57,798 bases of DNA from positions 1-57,798 of the forward strand of contig NZ_JACHHX010000019.1 of assembly GCF_014202935.1 (NCBI RefSeq), in the 5' to 3' direction. Below are positions 24,345-33,283 of this stretch, piece after piece (position 1 is the stretch's first letter; each line of letters opens with the position of its first letter). Source of the stretch: Rehaibacterium terrae. Its GTDB lineage: Bacteria > Pseudomonadota > Gammaproteobacteria > Xanthomonadales > Xanthomonadaceae. Below the pieces are notes generated by a model. It was not told the DNA's origin. It ran no database searches and was given only the letters and a program-made list of their open reading frames with translations. Made by a program: the position numbers and the translations under genes.

Positions 24345-25885
24345 GCGATCTCCCGCTCGGCTGCCTGGCGGTTCGGCGGCACCTGGTAGACGGTCTGTTT
24401 CTTGCCGCCGAACAGCACCTCCGGCGTCGAGCCGCTGCAGCCGTTGCCGAACGAGAAGCCACAGCCGCCACGCTCGCCGAAGGCATCGCCGGCGTACTCG
24501 CGATGCGCACTGGGCACCACGAAGCGGTCCTCGTAGTTGGCGATGGCCAGGTAGCGGTACATCTCCTCGGCCTGCGCCACGCTCAAGCCGACCTGGCGCA
24601 GCACCTCGGTGTCCTCGACGCCGTCCACGTGCATGGCGCGGCGCCAGGCGCGCATGGCGAGCATGCGCTCGAGCGCGCGGATCACCGGCGCCTCGTCGCC
24701 CGCGGTGAGCAGGTTGGCGAGGTAGCGCACCGGGATGCGCAGCGAGGCCACGTCCGGGATCTCGCCGTTCATGCCGATCCGGCCGGCATCGGCGGCCGAC
24801 TGGATCGGCGACAGCGGCGGCACGTACCACACCATCGGCAACGTGCGGTATTCCGGATGCAGCGGCAGCGCCAGCTTCCAGTCGATCGCCAGCTTGTACA
24901 CCGGCGAGGCCTTGGCCGCCTCCAGCCAACTGTCGGGGATGCCCTCGGCGCGGGCGGCCGCGATCACCACCGGGTCGTTCGGGTCGAGGAAGATGTCCAG
25001 GTGCGCCGGGTACAGGTCCTTCTCGTTCGCCACCGCCGCCGCATCGGCGATGCGGTCGGCGTCGTAGAGCATCACACCGAGGTAGCGGATGCGGCCCACG
25101 CAGGTCTCCGAGCACACCGTCGGCTCGCCCATCTCGATGCGCGGGTAGCAGAAGATGCACTTCTCGGATTTGCCGGTCTTCCAGTTGTAGTAGATCTTCT
25201 TGTACGGGCAGCCGGAGACGCACATGCGCCAGCCGCGGCACTTGTCCTGGTCGATCAGGACGATGCCGTCCTCCTCGCGCTTGTAGATCGCGCCGCTCGG
25301 GCACGAGGCCACGCACGCCGGGTTGAGGCAGTGCTCGCACAGGCGCGGCAGGTACATCATGAAGGTGCGCTCGAAGGTGCCGTAGATCTCGCGCTGCACC
25401 TGGTCGAAGTTCTTGTCCTTGCTGCGCTTGGCGAACTCGGTACCGAGGATCTCCTCCCAGTTCGGACCCCAGTGGATCTTCTGCATGCGCTCGCCGGACA
25501 CCAGCGAACGCGGCCGTGCAGTCGGCTGGTGCTGTCCCTCGGGCGCCTCGTGCAGGTGCTGGTAGTCGAAGTCGAACGGCTCGTAGTAGTCGTCGATCTG
25601 CGGCAGGTCGGGATTGGCGAAGATCTTGGCCAGCATGCGGAAGCGCCCGCCGGCCTTGAGCTGCAGCCTGCCGGAGGCGTCACGTACCCAGCCGCCGTTC
25701 CACTTGTCCTGGTTCTCCCACTCCTTGGGATAACCGATGCCGGGCTTGGTCTCGACGTTGTTGAACCAGGCGTACTCGACGCCCTCGCGCGAGGTCCAGA
25801 CGTTCTTGCAGGTGATCGAGCAGGTATGGCACCCGATGCACTTGTCCAGGTTGAGGACCATCGCGATTTGCGCGCGGACTTTCAT
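24341..25885 (-). CDS. narH: Respiratory nitrate reductase beta subunit
   Basis: Iron-sulfur subunit carrying electrons from NarI to NarG. The 514-aa length matches E. coli NarH (512). The four cysteine groups are CIGCHTCSITC, CEHCLNPACVASC, CRGWRMCVSGC and CIFC with CSETC. The Trp in the third group is the usual replacement giving a 3Fe-4S cluster. The conserved tail block PSAHREYAGDAFGERGGCGF is present. The start ATG 25885 shares one base with the narG stop (TGATG). Confidence 0.97.
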   Translation of the reverse strand: MKVRAQIAMVLNLDKCIGCHTCSITCKNVWTSREGVEYAWFNNVETKPGIGYPKEWENQDKWNGGWVRDASGRLQLKAGGRFRMLAKIFANPDLPQIDDYYEPFDFDYQHLHEAPEGQHQPTARPRSLVSGERMQKIHWGPNWEEILGTEFAKRSKDKNFDQVQREIYGTFERTFMMYLPRLCEHCLNPACVASCPSGAIYKREEDGIVLIDQDKCRGWRMCVSGCPYKKIYYNWKTGKSEKCIFCYPRIEMGEPTVCSETCVGRIRYLGVMLYDADRIADAAAVANEKDLYPAHLDIFLDPNDPVVIAAARAEGIPDSWLEAAKASPVYKLAIDWKLALPLHPEYRTLPMVWYVPPLSPIQSAADAGRIGMNGEIPDVASLRIPVRYLANLLTAGDEAPVIRALERMLAMRAWRRAMHVDGVEDTEVLRQVGLSVAQAEEMYRYLAIANYEDRFVVPSAHREYAGDAFGERGGCGFSFGNGCSGSTPEVLFGGKKQTVYQVPPNRQAAEREIA

Positions 25886-28800
25886 CAGGCAGCCTCCTCG
25901 TTGGCCGGCACCGGTTCGCCGTCCAGCCAGTCGATCTTGTTCATCTTGCGCACGATCACGAACTCGTCGCGGTTCGTGCCGGTCGTGCCGTAGTAGTTGA
26001 AACCGTAGCTGAGCTGCGCGTAGCCACCGATCATGTGGGTCGGCTTGACCACCGCGCGCGTCACCGAGTTGTGGATGCCGCCGCGGGTGCCGGTGACCTC
26101 GCTGCCGGGCGTGTTGATGATCTTTTCCTGTGCGTGGTACATCATCGCCATGCCGGGCATCACGCGCTGGCTCACCACCGCGCGTGCCGCGATGGCGCCA
26201 TTGACGTTGTAGAGCTCGATCCAGTCGTTGTCCTCGATGCCAGCCGCCCTGGCGTCGTCCTCGCTCAGCCACACGATCGGACCGCCGCGCGAGAGCGTCT
26301 GCATGATCAGGTTGTCGCTGTAGGTGCTGTGGATGCCCCACTTCTGGTGCGGGGTGATCCAGTTCAGGACGATCTCCCTGTTGCCATTCGGCTTCTTGCC
26401 GAGGATCGGCGCGATGGTCTTGGTGTTCACCGGCGGCCGGTACTGCATGAAGCCCTCGCCGAAGGCCAGCATCCACTCGTGATCCTGGTAGAACTGCTGA
26501 CGCCCGGTGAGCGTGCGCCACGGGATCAGCTCGTGGACGTTGGTGTAGCCGGCGTTGTAGCTGACGTGCTCGTCCTCCAGACCCGACCACACCGGCGAGC
26601 TGATGATCTTGCGCGGCTGCGCCTGCACGTCGCGGAAGCGGATGGCCTCATGTTCCTTGCCCTCCGCAAGGTGGGTATGACGCCGACCCGTGGCCTTCTC
26701 GAGTGCAGCCCAGGCCTTCACCGCGACATGGCCATTGGTCTCCGGCGCAAGGTGCAGGATCACCTCGGCGGCGTCGATCGCCGACTCGATCCTCGGGCGA
26801 CCCTGGCTGATGCCTTCCTCGGTCACGGTGTAGTTCAGTTTGCCGAGGAACTCGACCTCTTCCCGGGTATCCCAGGTCAGCCCCTTGCCCCAGTTGCCGA
26901 GCTTGTCGAGCAGGGGGCCCAGGGAGGTGAATTTCTTGTACAGGTTCGGGTAGTCGCGCTCGACCACGACCATGCCCGGCATGGTCTTGCCGGGGATCGG
27001 CTCGCACTCGCCCTTCTTCCAGTCCTTCACCTCGGGCATGGCCAGCTCGCCCGGGGTGTCGTGCAGGATCGGCACCAGCACCAGGTCCTTCTCGACGCCA
27101 AGCACGCCGGGTGCCAGTTCGCTGACGGTGCGGGCGATGCCCTTGAAGATGTCCCAGTCGCTGCGCGCCTCCCACGCCGGATCCACCGCCTTTGACAGCG
27201 GGTGGATGAACGGGTGCATGTCGGAGGTGTTGAGGTCGTTCTTCTCGTACCAGGTCGCGGTCGGCAGCACCACGTCGGAGTACAGCGCGGTGGTGCACAT
27301 GCGGAAGTCGAGCGTGACCAGCAGGTCGAGCTTGCCTTCCGGCGCCTCGTCACGCCATTTGACCTCTTCCGGCGGCGTCTTGCCGCGCTCACCCAGGTCC
27401 TTGCCCTGCAGGCCGTGGCGGGTGCCGAGCAGGTGCTTGAGCATGTACTCGTGGCCCTTGCCCGAGGAGCCGAGCAGGTTCGAGCGCCAGATGAACAGAT
27501 TGCGCGGGAAGTTCTCCGGCGCATCCGGGTCGGCGAAGGCGAAGTCGAGCGCACCGGACTTGAACTGCGAAACCGCGTACTGCACCGGATCGGCGCCCTG
27601 GCTTTCCGCCTCGCGCACCAGGCCGAGCGGGTTGCGGTTCAGCTGTGGCGCGCTCGGCAGCCAGCCCATGCGCACCGCGCGCAGGTTGAAGTCGACCAGA
27701 TGGCCCGTGTACTTCTTCGGATCGGCCAGCGGCGAGAGGATTTCGCCGACCTCCAGTTTCTCGTAGCGCCACTGGTCGGAATTGAAGTACCAGAAGCTGG
27801 TGCCGTTCATCTGCCGCGGCGGCCGGCTCCAGTCCAGGGCAAAGGCCAGCGGCAGCCAGCCCGACTGCGGGCGCAGCTTCTCCTGGCCGACGTAGTGCGC
27901 CCAGCCGCCGCCGGACTGGCCGACGCAACCGCACATCACGAGCATGTTGATCAGCCCGCGATAGTTCATGTCGTTGTGGAACCAGTGGTTCATCGCCGCG
28001 CCGACGATGATCATGCTGCGGCCGCGGGTCTTGTCGGCGTTGCGGGCGAACTCGCGGGCGATCCGGATCACCTGCGCACGCGGCACGCCGGTGATCTTCT
28101 CCTGCCAGGCCGGCGTGCCGGGCACATCGGCGTCGTAGTCACGGGTGACGTACTTGCCGCCGAAACCGGCATCGACGCCGTACTGCGCCAGCAACAGATC
28201 GTAGACGGTGGCAACCAGCGCTTCGCTGCCGTCGGCCAGGCGCAGGCGGCGGACCGGCACGCGCTTGTTCAGCACGTCCTCGAACTTGCTGGCGGTCCAC
28301 TTCTCGTGCTCGATGCCGCCGAAGTAAGGAAAGCCGACCTCGACCACCTCGTCATGCACGCCATTGAGGCTCAGCCGCAGGCGGGTGTCGCGGCCACGGC
28401 TGTCACGCTGCTCGATGTTCCACTTGCCCTGCTCGCCCCAGCGGAATCCGATCGAGCCGGTCGGCACCACCAGCTCGCCGCTGATCTCGTCCAGGCCGAG
28501 CGTCTTCCACTCCGGGTTGTTGCCCTCGCCCAGCGCGCCGTCCAGATCGGCTGCGCGCAGGTAGCGCCCCGCCACCAGCCGGCCGTCGTCGCGCCGGTCC
28601 AGCCGCACCAGCATCGGCATGTCCGAATACTGACGGCAGTAGTCCTGGAAGTACGGCGAGGGGTTGTCGAGGTGGAACTCGCGCAGGATCACATGGCCGA
28701 AGGCGAAGGCCAGCGCCGCGTCGGTGCCCTGCTTGGGATGCAGCCACTCGTCGGTGAGCTTGGCGACCTCGGAATAGTCCGGGGTGATCGCCACCGTCTT

Positions 28801-29625
28801 GGTGCCGTTGTAGCGCGCCTCGACGAAGAAGTGCGCGTCCGGCGTGCGCGTCTGCGGGACGTTGGAACCCCAGGCGATGATGTACTTGGAGTTGTACCAG
28901 TCGGCCGATTCGGGAACGTCGGTCTGCTCACCCCAGACCTGCGGGCTGGACGGCGGCAGGTCGCAGTACCAGTCGTAGAACGACAGGCAGGCGCCGCCCA
29001 GCAGTGACAGGTAGCGCGCGCCGGCGGCGTAGCTGACCATCGACATCGCCGGGATCGGCGAGAAGCCGATCACCCGGTCGGGGCCGTACTTCTTCACCGT
29101 GTAGAGGTTGGCCGCGGCAATCAGCTCGTTGGCCTCCTCCCAGCGCACGCGGACGAAGCCGCCCAGGCCGCGCCTGGACTTGTAGCTCCTGGCTTTCTCC
29201 GCATCCTCGACGATGCTGGCCCAGGCATCGACCGGCGACATGCTCTTGCGCGCCTGCCGCCACAGCCGCAGCAGCGCGCCGCGCATCAGCGGGTACTTCA
29301 CCCGGTTGGCGCTGTACAGGTACCACGAATAGCTGGCACCGCGCGGACAGCCGCGCGGCTCGTGGTTGGGCAGGTCCGGGCGGGTGCGCGGGTAGTCGGT
29401 CTGCTGGGTTTCCCAGGTGACCAGGCCGTTCTTGACGTAGACCTTCCAGCTGCACGAACCGGTGCAGTTCACGCCGTGGGTGGAGCGCACGATCTTGTCG
29501 TACTGCCAGCGGGCACGGTAGCCGTCCTCCCAACTGCGATCGTCGCTGCGGGTGACGCCGTGGCCGCCGGCGAACGTCTCGTCGGCACGCTTGAAGAAGG
29601 TAAGACGGTCGAGGAAGTGGCTCAT
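25885..29625 (-). CDS. narG: Respiratory nitrate reductase alpha subunit
   Basis: Catalytic subunit: reduces nitrate to nitrite at a bis-MGD molybdenum site on the cytoplasmic face. The 1246-aa protein has the length of E. coli NarG (1247). The N-terminus MSHFLDRLTFFKR is followed by the FS0 cluster region HGVNCTGSCSW, with a His as first ligand. The Mo-ligating Asp region is VPESADWYNSKYIIAWGSN. No Tat-dependent export is expected. Start ATG 29625 lies 66 nt downstream of a perfect FNR-type box. First gene of narGHJI-ppiC, divergent from the porin / narK unit. Confidence 0.97.
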   Translation of the reverse strand: MSHFLDRLTFFKRADETFAGGHGVTRSDDRSWEDGYRARWQYDKIVRSTHGVNCTGSCSWKVYVKNGLVTWETQQTDYPRTRPDLPNHEPRGCPRGASYSWYLYSANRVKYPLMRGALLRLWRQARKSMSPVDAWASIVEDAEKARSYKSRRGLGGFVRVRWEEANELIAAANLYTVKKYGPDRVIGFSPIPAMSMVSYAAGARYLSLLGGACLSFYDWYCDLPPSSPQVWGEQTDVPESADWYNSKYIIAWGSNVPQTRTPDAHFFVEARYNGTKTVAITPDYSEVAKLTDEWLHPKQGTDAALAFAFGHVILREFHLDNPSPYFQDYCRQYSDMPMLVRLDRRDDGRLVAGRYLRAADLDGALGEGNNPEWKTLGLDEISGELVVPTGSIGFRWGEQGKWNIEQRDSRGRDTRLRLSLNGVHDEVVEVGFPYFGGIEHEKWTASKFEDVLNKRVPVRRLRLADGSEALVATVYDLLLAQYGVDAGFGGKYVTRDYDADVPGTPAWQEKITGVPRAQVIRIAREFARNADKTRGRSMIIVGAAMNHWFHNDMNYRGLINMLVMCGCVGQSGGGWAHYVGQEKLRPQSGWLPLAFALDWSRPPRQMNGTSFWYFNSDQWRYEKLEVGEILSPLADPKKYTGHLVDFNLRAVRMGWLPSAPQLNRNPLGLVREAESQGADPVQYAVSQFKSGALDFAFADPDAPENFPRNLFIWRSNLLGSSGKGHEYMLKHLLGTRHGLQGKDLGERGKTPPEEVKWRDEAPEGKLDLLVTLDFRMCTTALYSDVVLPTATWYEKNDLNTSDMHPFIHPLSKAVDPAWEARSDWDIFKGIARTVSELAPGVLGVEKDLVLVPILHDTPGELAMPEVKDWKKGECEPIPGKTMPGMVVVERDYPNLYKKFTSLGPLLDKLGNWGKGLTWDTREEVEFLGKLNYTVTEEGISQGRPRIESAIDAAEVILHLAPETNGHVAVKAWAALEKATGRRHTHLAEGKEHEAIRFRDVQAQPRKIISSPVWSGLEDEHVSYNAGYTNVHELIPWRTLTGRQQFYQDHEWMLAFGEGFMQYRPPVNTKTIAPILGKKPNGNREIVLNWITPHQKWGIHSTYSDNLIMQTLSRGGPIVWLSEDDARAAGIEDNDWIELYNVNGAIAARAVVSQRVMPGMAMMYHAQEKIINTPGSEVTGTRGGIHNSVTRAVVKPTHMIGGYAQLSYGFNYYGTTGTNRDEFVIVRKMNKIDWLDGEPVPANEEAA

Positions 29626-29690
29626 GGGGTCGGTGGCTCCGGCGGTACGCTCACGTGGCGGCAGTCTAGTCAGCGACTTCCGCCGCGCCA

Positions 29691-29704
29691 TTGATATGGA
29701 TCAA
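29691..29704 (-). promoter_or_regulatory. FNR-type box upstream of narG
   Basis: TTGATATGGATCAA is a perfect FNR consensus palindrome. With -41.5 geometry narG transcription would start near 29656, 31 nt before its ATG. Confidence 0.88.
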
Positions 29705-29773
29705 CTCCAGCGCCAGTCCTGCACGGGACCGGGGTCCGGACATGGGGAGCACAGCGGGCGGCATGCCCGCAGT

Positions 29774-29787
29774 TGACTGGGATCAAT
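29774..29787 (+). promoter_or_regulatory. FNR/DNR-type box upstream of the porin-narK unit
   Basis: TTGACTGGGATCAA, 83 bp from the narG box in the shared divergent region. It predicts a rightward start near 29822, about 30 nt before the porin start. Confidence 0.82.
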
Positions 29788-29852
29788 GCCAGTCGTTGAG
29801 CGCAGGCCAACAATCGGCCGCAGTGCATCTCCCTCAAGCAAGGACCATGACC

Positions 29853-31061
29853 ATGTCCATGTCCACCCAAACGCGCCCAGGTCCACTCGCGCTGACGCTC
29901 GGCCTGTTGCTTGGCCTGCCATCGGTTGCCTCGGCCAATCCGCTGTTCGAGGACGGCAAGCCGCTGCTCGACCTGCGTTTACGCGCGGAGATCGTCGAGG
30001 ATGCCGCCTTCCCCCGTGATGCCAGCGCACTGACACTGCGTACCCGTCTTGGCTGGCGCAGCGGCACGGTCAATGGCTTTTTCGTCCTGGTCGAGGCCGA
30101 GGACGTGCGGGCACTCGACAATGCCTACAACTCCACCGCCAATGGCCGCAGCGGCTATCCGGTGGTGGCCGATCCCGAGGGCAGCGAGTGGAACCAGGCC
30201 TATCTCGGCTGGGATTCGGGTGGCGGCACGCTGGTACAGGTTGGCCGTCAGCGCCTTGGCTATGACAACCAGCGCTTCATCGGCAATGTCGGCTGGCGCC
30301 AGAACGAACAGACCTTCGATGCGATCAGCATCCGTCATCAGGTCAATCCCGACGTCACCGTGCAGTACGCCTGGCTGGACAAGGTCCACCGGGTGTTCGG
30401 CAACCAGCATCCCAACCGGCTGTTGGCCGAGCACGAGCTGGATGCACACCTGCTCAACCTGGGCTGGAAGGGCGCTCTGGGAAGCTTCACCGGCTATGCC
30501 TACCTGATCGAAAACCAGGACCTGCCGGCCAGCTCCAGTCGCAGCCTCGGCTTGCGCCACCAACGCAGCTTCTCGTGGGGTGACAGCCGTGAATGGTGGT
30601 ATGGCGGCGAGTACGCACGGCAGCGCGGCTGGCGCGATGCGCCAGCACACGGCTCGGTCGGCTATCACCAGCTCGAACTCGGCCTGCGCCTGTCCGGTCA
30701 CGGCCTGCGTCTTGGGCATGAGCAGCTCGGCAGCAACGGACGCCGCGCATTCCAGACCCCGCTGGCCACCGCGCACGCTTTCAACGGCTGGGCAGACCGC
30801 TTCCTGGTGACGCCGGCCGACGGGCTGTCGGATCTGCACCTGAAATTCGATGGGCCGCTCGGACCGATGCGCTATCTGATCGCCATGCACCGCTTCGAGG
30901 CCGCCCGGGGCGGCGCTGATTACGGCGATGAGCTCGACGTCCAGCTGAGCTGGCCTTTCGCCAAGGGATGGAACGCCATCGCCAAGTATGCCGACTACCG
31001 CAGCGACGGCTTCGGCAGCGATGTGCGCAAGCTCTGGCTCAGTGTCGAGTACCGCTACTGA
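29853..31061 (+). CDS. Alginate_exp-type outer-membrane porin
   Basis: A 402-aa exported beta-barrel protein. Residues 1-26 are a Sec signal ending near SVASA. The rest alternates as in barrel strands (LDLRLRAEIVEDAAF, LRTRLGWRSGTVNGFFVLVE, VQVGRQRLGYDNQRFIGNVG) and ends in Tyr (SVEYRY), typical of outer-membrane proteins. It looks like the alginate export / porin family, but alginate transport is unlikely here. The start is chosen because AGGA at 29841-29844 sits 8 nt before ATG 29853; ATG 29847 is only 2 nt from it. It heads the porin-uspA-narK1-narK2 unit, so nitrate or nitrite passage is a reasonable guess. Confidence 0.82.
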   Translation: MSMSTQTRPGPLALTLGLLLGLPSVASANPLFEDGKPLLDLRLRAEIVEDAAFPRDASALTLRTRLGWRSGTVNGFFVLVEAEDVRALDNAYNSTANGRSGYPVVADPEGSEWNQAYLGWDSGGGTLVQVGRQRLGYDNQRFIGNVGWRQNEQTFDAISIRHQVNPDVTVQYAWLDKVHRVFGNQHPNRLLAEHELDAHLLNLGWKGALGSFTGYAYLIENQDLPASSSRSLGLRHQRSFSWGDSREWWYGGEYARQRGWRDAPAHGSVGYHQLELGLRLSGHGLRLGHEQLGSNGRRAFQTPLATAHAFNGWADRFLVTPADGLSDLHLKFDGPLGPMRYLIAMHRFEAARGGADYGDELDVQLSWPFAKGWNAIAKYADYRSDGFGSDVRKLWLSVEYRY

Positions 31062-31078
31062 ATCCTGGAGAGCGTGCC

Positions 31079-31549
31079 ATGGAAATCATGATCGCCTACG
31101 ACCACTCCCGCAATTCGCGCATCGCAGTGGATCTGGTCAAGCGGATGTTCGCTCCGCTCAAGCCGTCGCTGACCCTGATCTCGGTGATCGAGGAGCCAGG
31201 CAGTGCGACCGGTGTCGAGGACGAGTTGTTCAGCGCGCAGTACCAGGAGCAGAAAGCCGGTGTCGAGCGGGCTGCCGAGGAGCTCTCGGCGGCCGGCTTT
31301 CCGGTCAAGGTGCTGATCGCCGAGGGGGATGCACGCAAGATGATCTTGCGCGCCACCGACGAGCGCAAGCCGGACTTGCTGGTTCTGACCCGCCACTCCC
31401 ACAAGCCCGACGGCAACTTCGTCTCCCGCCGGCTCAATGCGCTGGTCGAGGAGTTCAACCACATGACTTTCGGGGCGGTCAGTGCGTTCCTGGCGCGGCG
31501 TGCGCAATGCCCGCTGCTGATCGTGCCGACCCACGACGAAGACGCCTGA
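31079..31549 (+). CDS. Universal stress protein (UspA family)
   Basis: A 156-aa single-domain Usp protein: MEIMIAYDHSRNSRIAVDLV at the N-terminus, then LTLISVIEEP, PDLLVLTRHSHKPDGNF and CPLLIVPTH at the end. The ATP-binding loop is not the canonical G-2x-G-9x-G(S/T) form (THDE follows the last strand), so ATP binding is uncertain. GGAG lies 9 nt before ATG 31079, 17 nt after the porin. Usp proteins near nitrate or anaerobic genes are common, but the exact role is unknown. Confidence 0.88.
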   Translation: MEIMIAYDHSRNSRIAVDLVKRMFAPLKPSLTLISVIEEPGSATGVEDELFSAQYQEQKAGVERAAEELSAAGFPVKVLIAEGDARKMILRATDERKPDLLVLTRHSHKPDGNFVSRRLNALVEEFNHMTFGAVSAFLARRAQCPLLIVPTHDEDA

Positions 31550-31608
31550 CCCGGCCCGATACCGGGCCCGCGGTATCGGCACCGCGCGCCCCTGACGAGA
31601 GGTTGACC

Positions 31609-33273
31609 ATGCAAGTCAGCGACCTGTTCCGCTTCAGAACTCCGGAGATCCGGGCATTGCACCTGACCTGGATCGCCTTCTTCATGTGCTTTTACGTCTG
31701 GTTCAACATGGCGCCGCTGGCCACCTCGATGCTGGCCTCGGTCGACTGGCTGAGCCGCGACGACCTCAAGCTGTTCGCCATTGCCAACGTTGCCCTCACC
31801 ATCCCGGCCCGGATTCTGGTCGGCATGGCGCTGGACCGGTTCGGCCCACGGCGGGTGTTCTCGGTGCTGATGGTGCTGATGGCGCTGCCGACCCTGGCCT
31901 TCGCCTTCGGCGAGACCAAGACGCAGATGTTCGTGGCGCGCCTGGTGCTGAGCTCGATCGGTGCTTCGTTCGTGGTCACCATCCACATGGTGGCGCTGTG
32001 GTTCCCGCCGCGCAGCATCGGCTTTGCCGAAGGCTTCGCCGCCGGCTGGGGCAATTTCGGCTCGGCCGCCGCGGCCATGACACTGCCCACCATCGCCCTG
32101 CACCTGTTCGGTGGCGACGATGGCTGGCGCTGGGCCATCGCCACGTCCGGTGTGGTGATCGCGGTGTATGGCGTGATCTATTGGTTTGCAATCACCGACG
32201 GCCCCCGTCCCGACTCCCACCGCAAGCCGCGCAAGGCCTCGGCGCTGGAGGTTTCCAGCTGGAAGGACCTGGTCCTGCTGTGCCTGTTCATCGTGCCGAT
32301 GACCGGCATCCTGTCGATCCTGGTCTATCGCGTGCAGTTGATGGGCTACATCGACGGCCTGACCGCGGCGATCTGCTACTTCGCCATCGCGGTGGCGGTG
32401 CTGTACCAGATCGTCCAGGCGCTGCGGGTCAACGTACCGATCCTGCGCCGGGGCGTCCCGGAGGACGACAGGTATCCGTTCAAGTCGGTCGCCGCCCTCA
32501 ACACCACTTACTTCGCCAATTTTGGGGCCGAACTGGCGGTGGTCTCGATGCTGCCGATGTTCTTCCAGGAGACCTGGGGACTGTCGGCCGTGGCGGCCGG
32601 CCTGATCGCCTCGGCCTTCGCCTTCGTCAACCTGTTCGCCCGGCCGATGGGTGGTCTGGTGTCGGACCGCTTCGGCAACCGTCGCTTCGTGATGATGGCC
32701 TACATGCTCGGCATTGCCATCGGCTTTGCGCTGATGGGGCTGCTCGATTCCAGCTGGCCGCTGATCGTGGCGATCGCGATCACCATCCTGTGCTCGTTCT
32801 TCGTCCAAGGGGCCGAAGGCGCCACCTTCGGCATCGTTCCCTCGATCAAACGCCGCCTGACCGGACAGATCTCCGGCATGGCCGGCGCCTACGGCAACGT
32901 GGGCGCGGTGTTCTACCTGTTCGTGCTGATGTTCGTCACCCCGCAGCAGTTCTTCTTCATCATCGCCGCCGGCGCCTTCCTGAGCTGGCTGGCCTGCTAC
33001 TTCTGGCTGAAGGAGCCGGAGGGCGGGTTCGGTGACGAGTACGTCATCTCTTCGGTCGACCATGCCATTGCCCTGGAGGCGCGGCAGCGCAAGGAGGCCG
33101 AGGACGTCCTGGCCCGACTGCTGCCAGGCAAGGTCGAGCTGACCGAACGCGGTGATGGCTACCAACTCAACGCACGCTTCCGCAGCCTGGAGGAGTTGCG
33201 TGCCGCCCTCGAGCAGCTGACGGCGCCCGGAATCCCGACCGAGTCGGCCTTGCCCCTGAAATCCAACCCCTGA
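31609..33273 (+). CDS. narK: NarK-type nitrate/nitrite MFS transporter with C-terminal extension
   Basis: A 554-aa major facilitator with about 12 helices. FPPRSIGFAEGFAAGWGNFG is the nitrate-transporter signature region of the NarK family in the N-half; the second is RLTGQISGMAGAYGNVGAVF in the C-half. After the last helix (about residue 470) an 80-residue soluble tail (AIALEARQRKEAEDVLARLL and onward) is unusual and probably cytoplasmic. GAGAGG lies 6 nt before the ATG. It is followed after 10 nt by a second NarK, so it is a two-transporter system: one proton-linked nitrate importer and one nitrate/nitrite exchanger is the usual arrangement, but which is which cannot be settled from sequence alone. 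Confidence 0.9.
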   Translation: MQVSDLFRFRTPEIRALHLTWIAFFMCFYVWFNMAPLATSMLASVDWLSRDDLKLFAIANVALTIPARILVGMALDRFGPRRVFSVLMVLMALPTLAFAFGETKTQMFVARLVLSSIGASFVVTIHMVALWFPPRSIGFAEGFAAGWGNFGSAAAAMTLPTIALHLFGGDDGWRWAIATSGVVIAVYGVIYWFAITDGPRPDSHRKPRKASALEVSSWKDLVLLCLFIVPMTGILSILVYRVQLMGYIDGLTAAICYFAIAVAVLYQIVQALRVNVPILRRGVPEDDRYPFKSVAALNTTYFANFGAELAVVSMLPMFFQETWGLSAVAAGLIASAFAFVNLFARPMGGLVSDRFGNRRFVMMAYMLGIAIGFALMGLLDSSWPLIVAIAITILCSFFVQGAEGATFGIVPSIKRRLTGQISGMAGAYGNVGAVFYLFVLMFVTPQQFFFIIAAGAFLSWLACYFWLKEPEGGFGDEYVISSVDHAIALEARQRKEAEDVLARLLPGKVELTERGDGYQLNARFRSLEELRAALEQLTAPGIPTESALPLKSNP

Positions 33274-33283
33274 AGGAGCACTC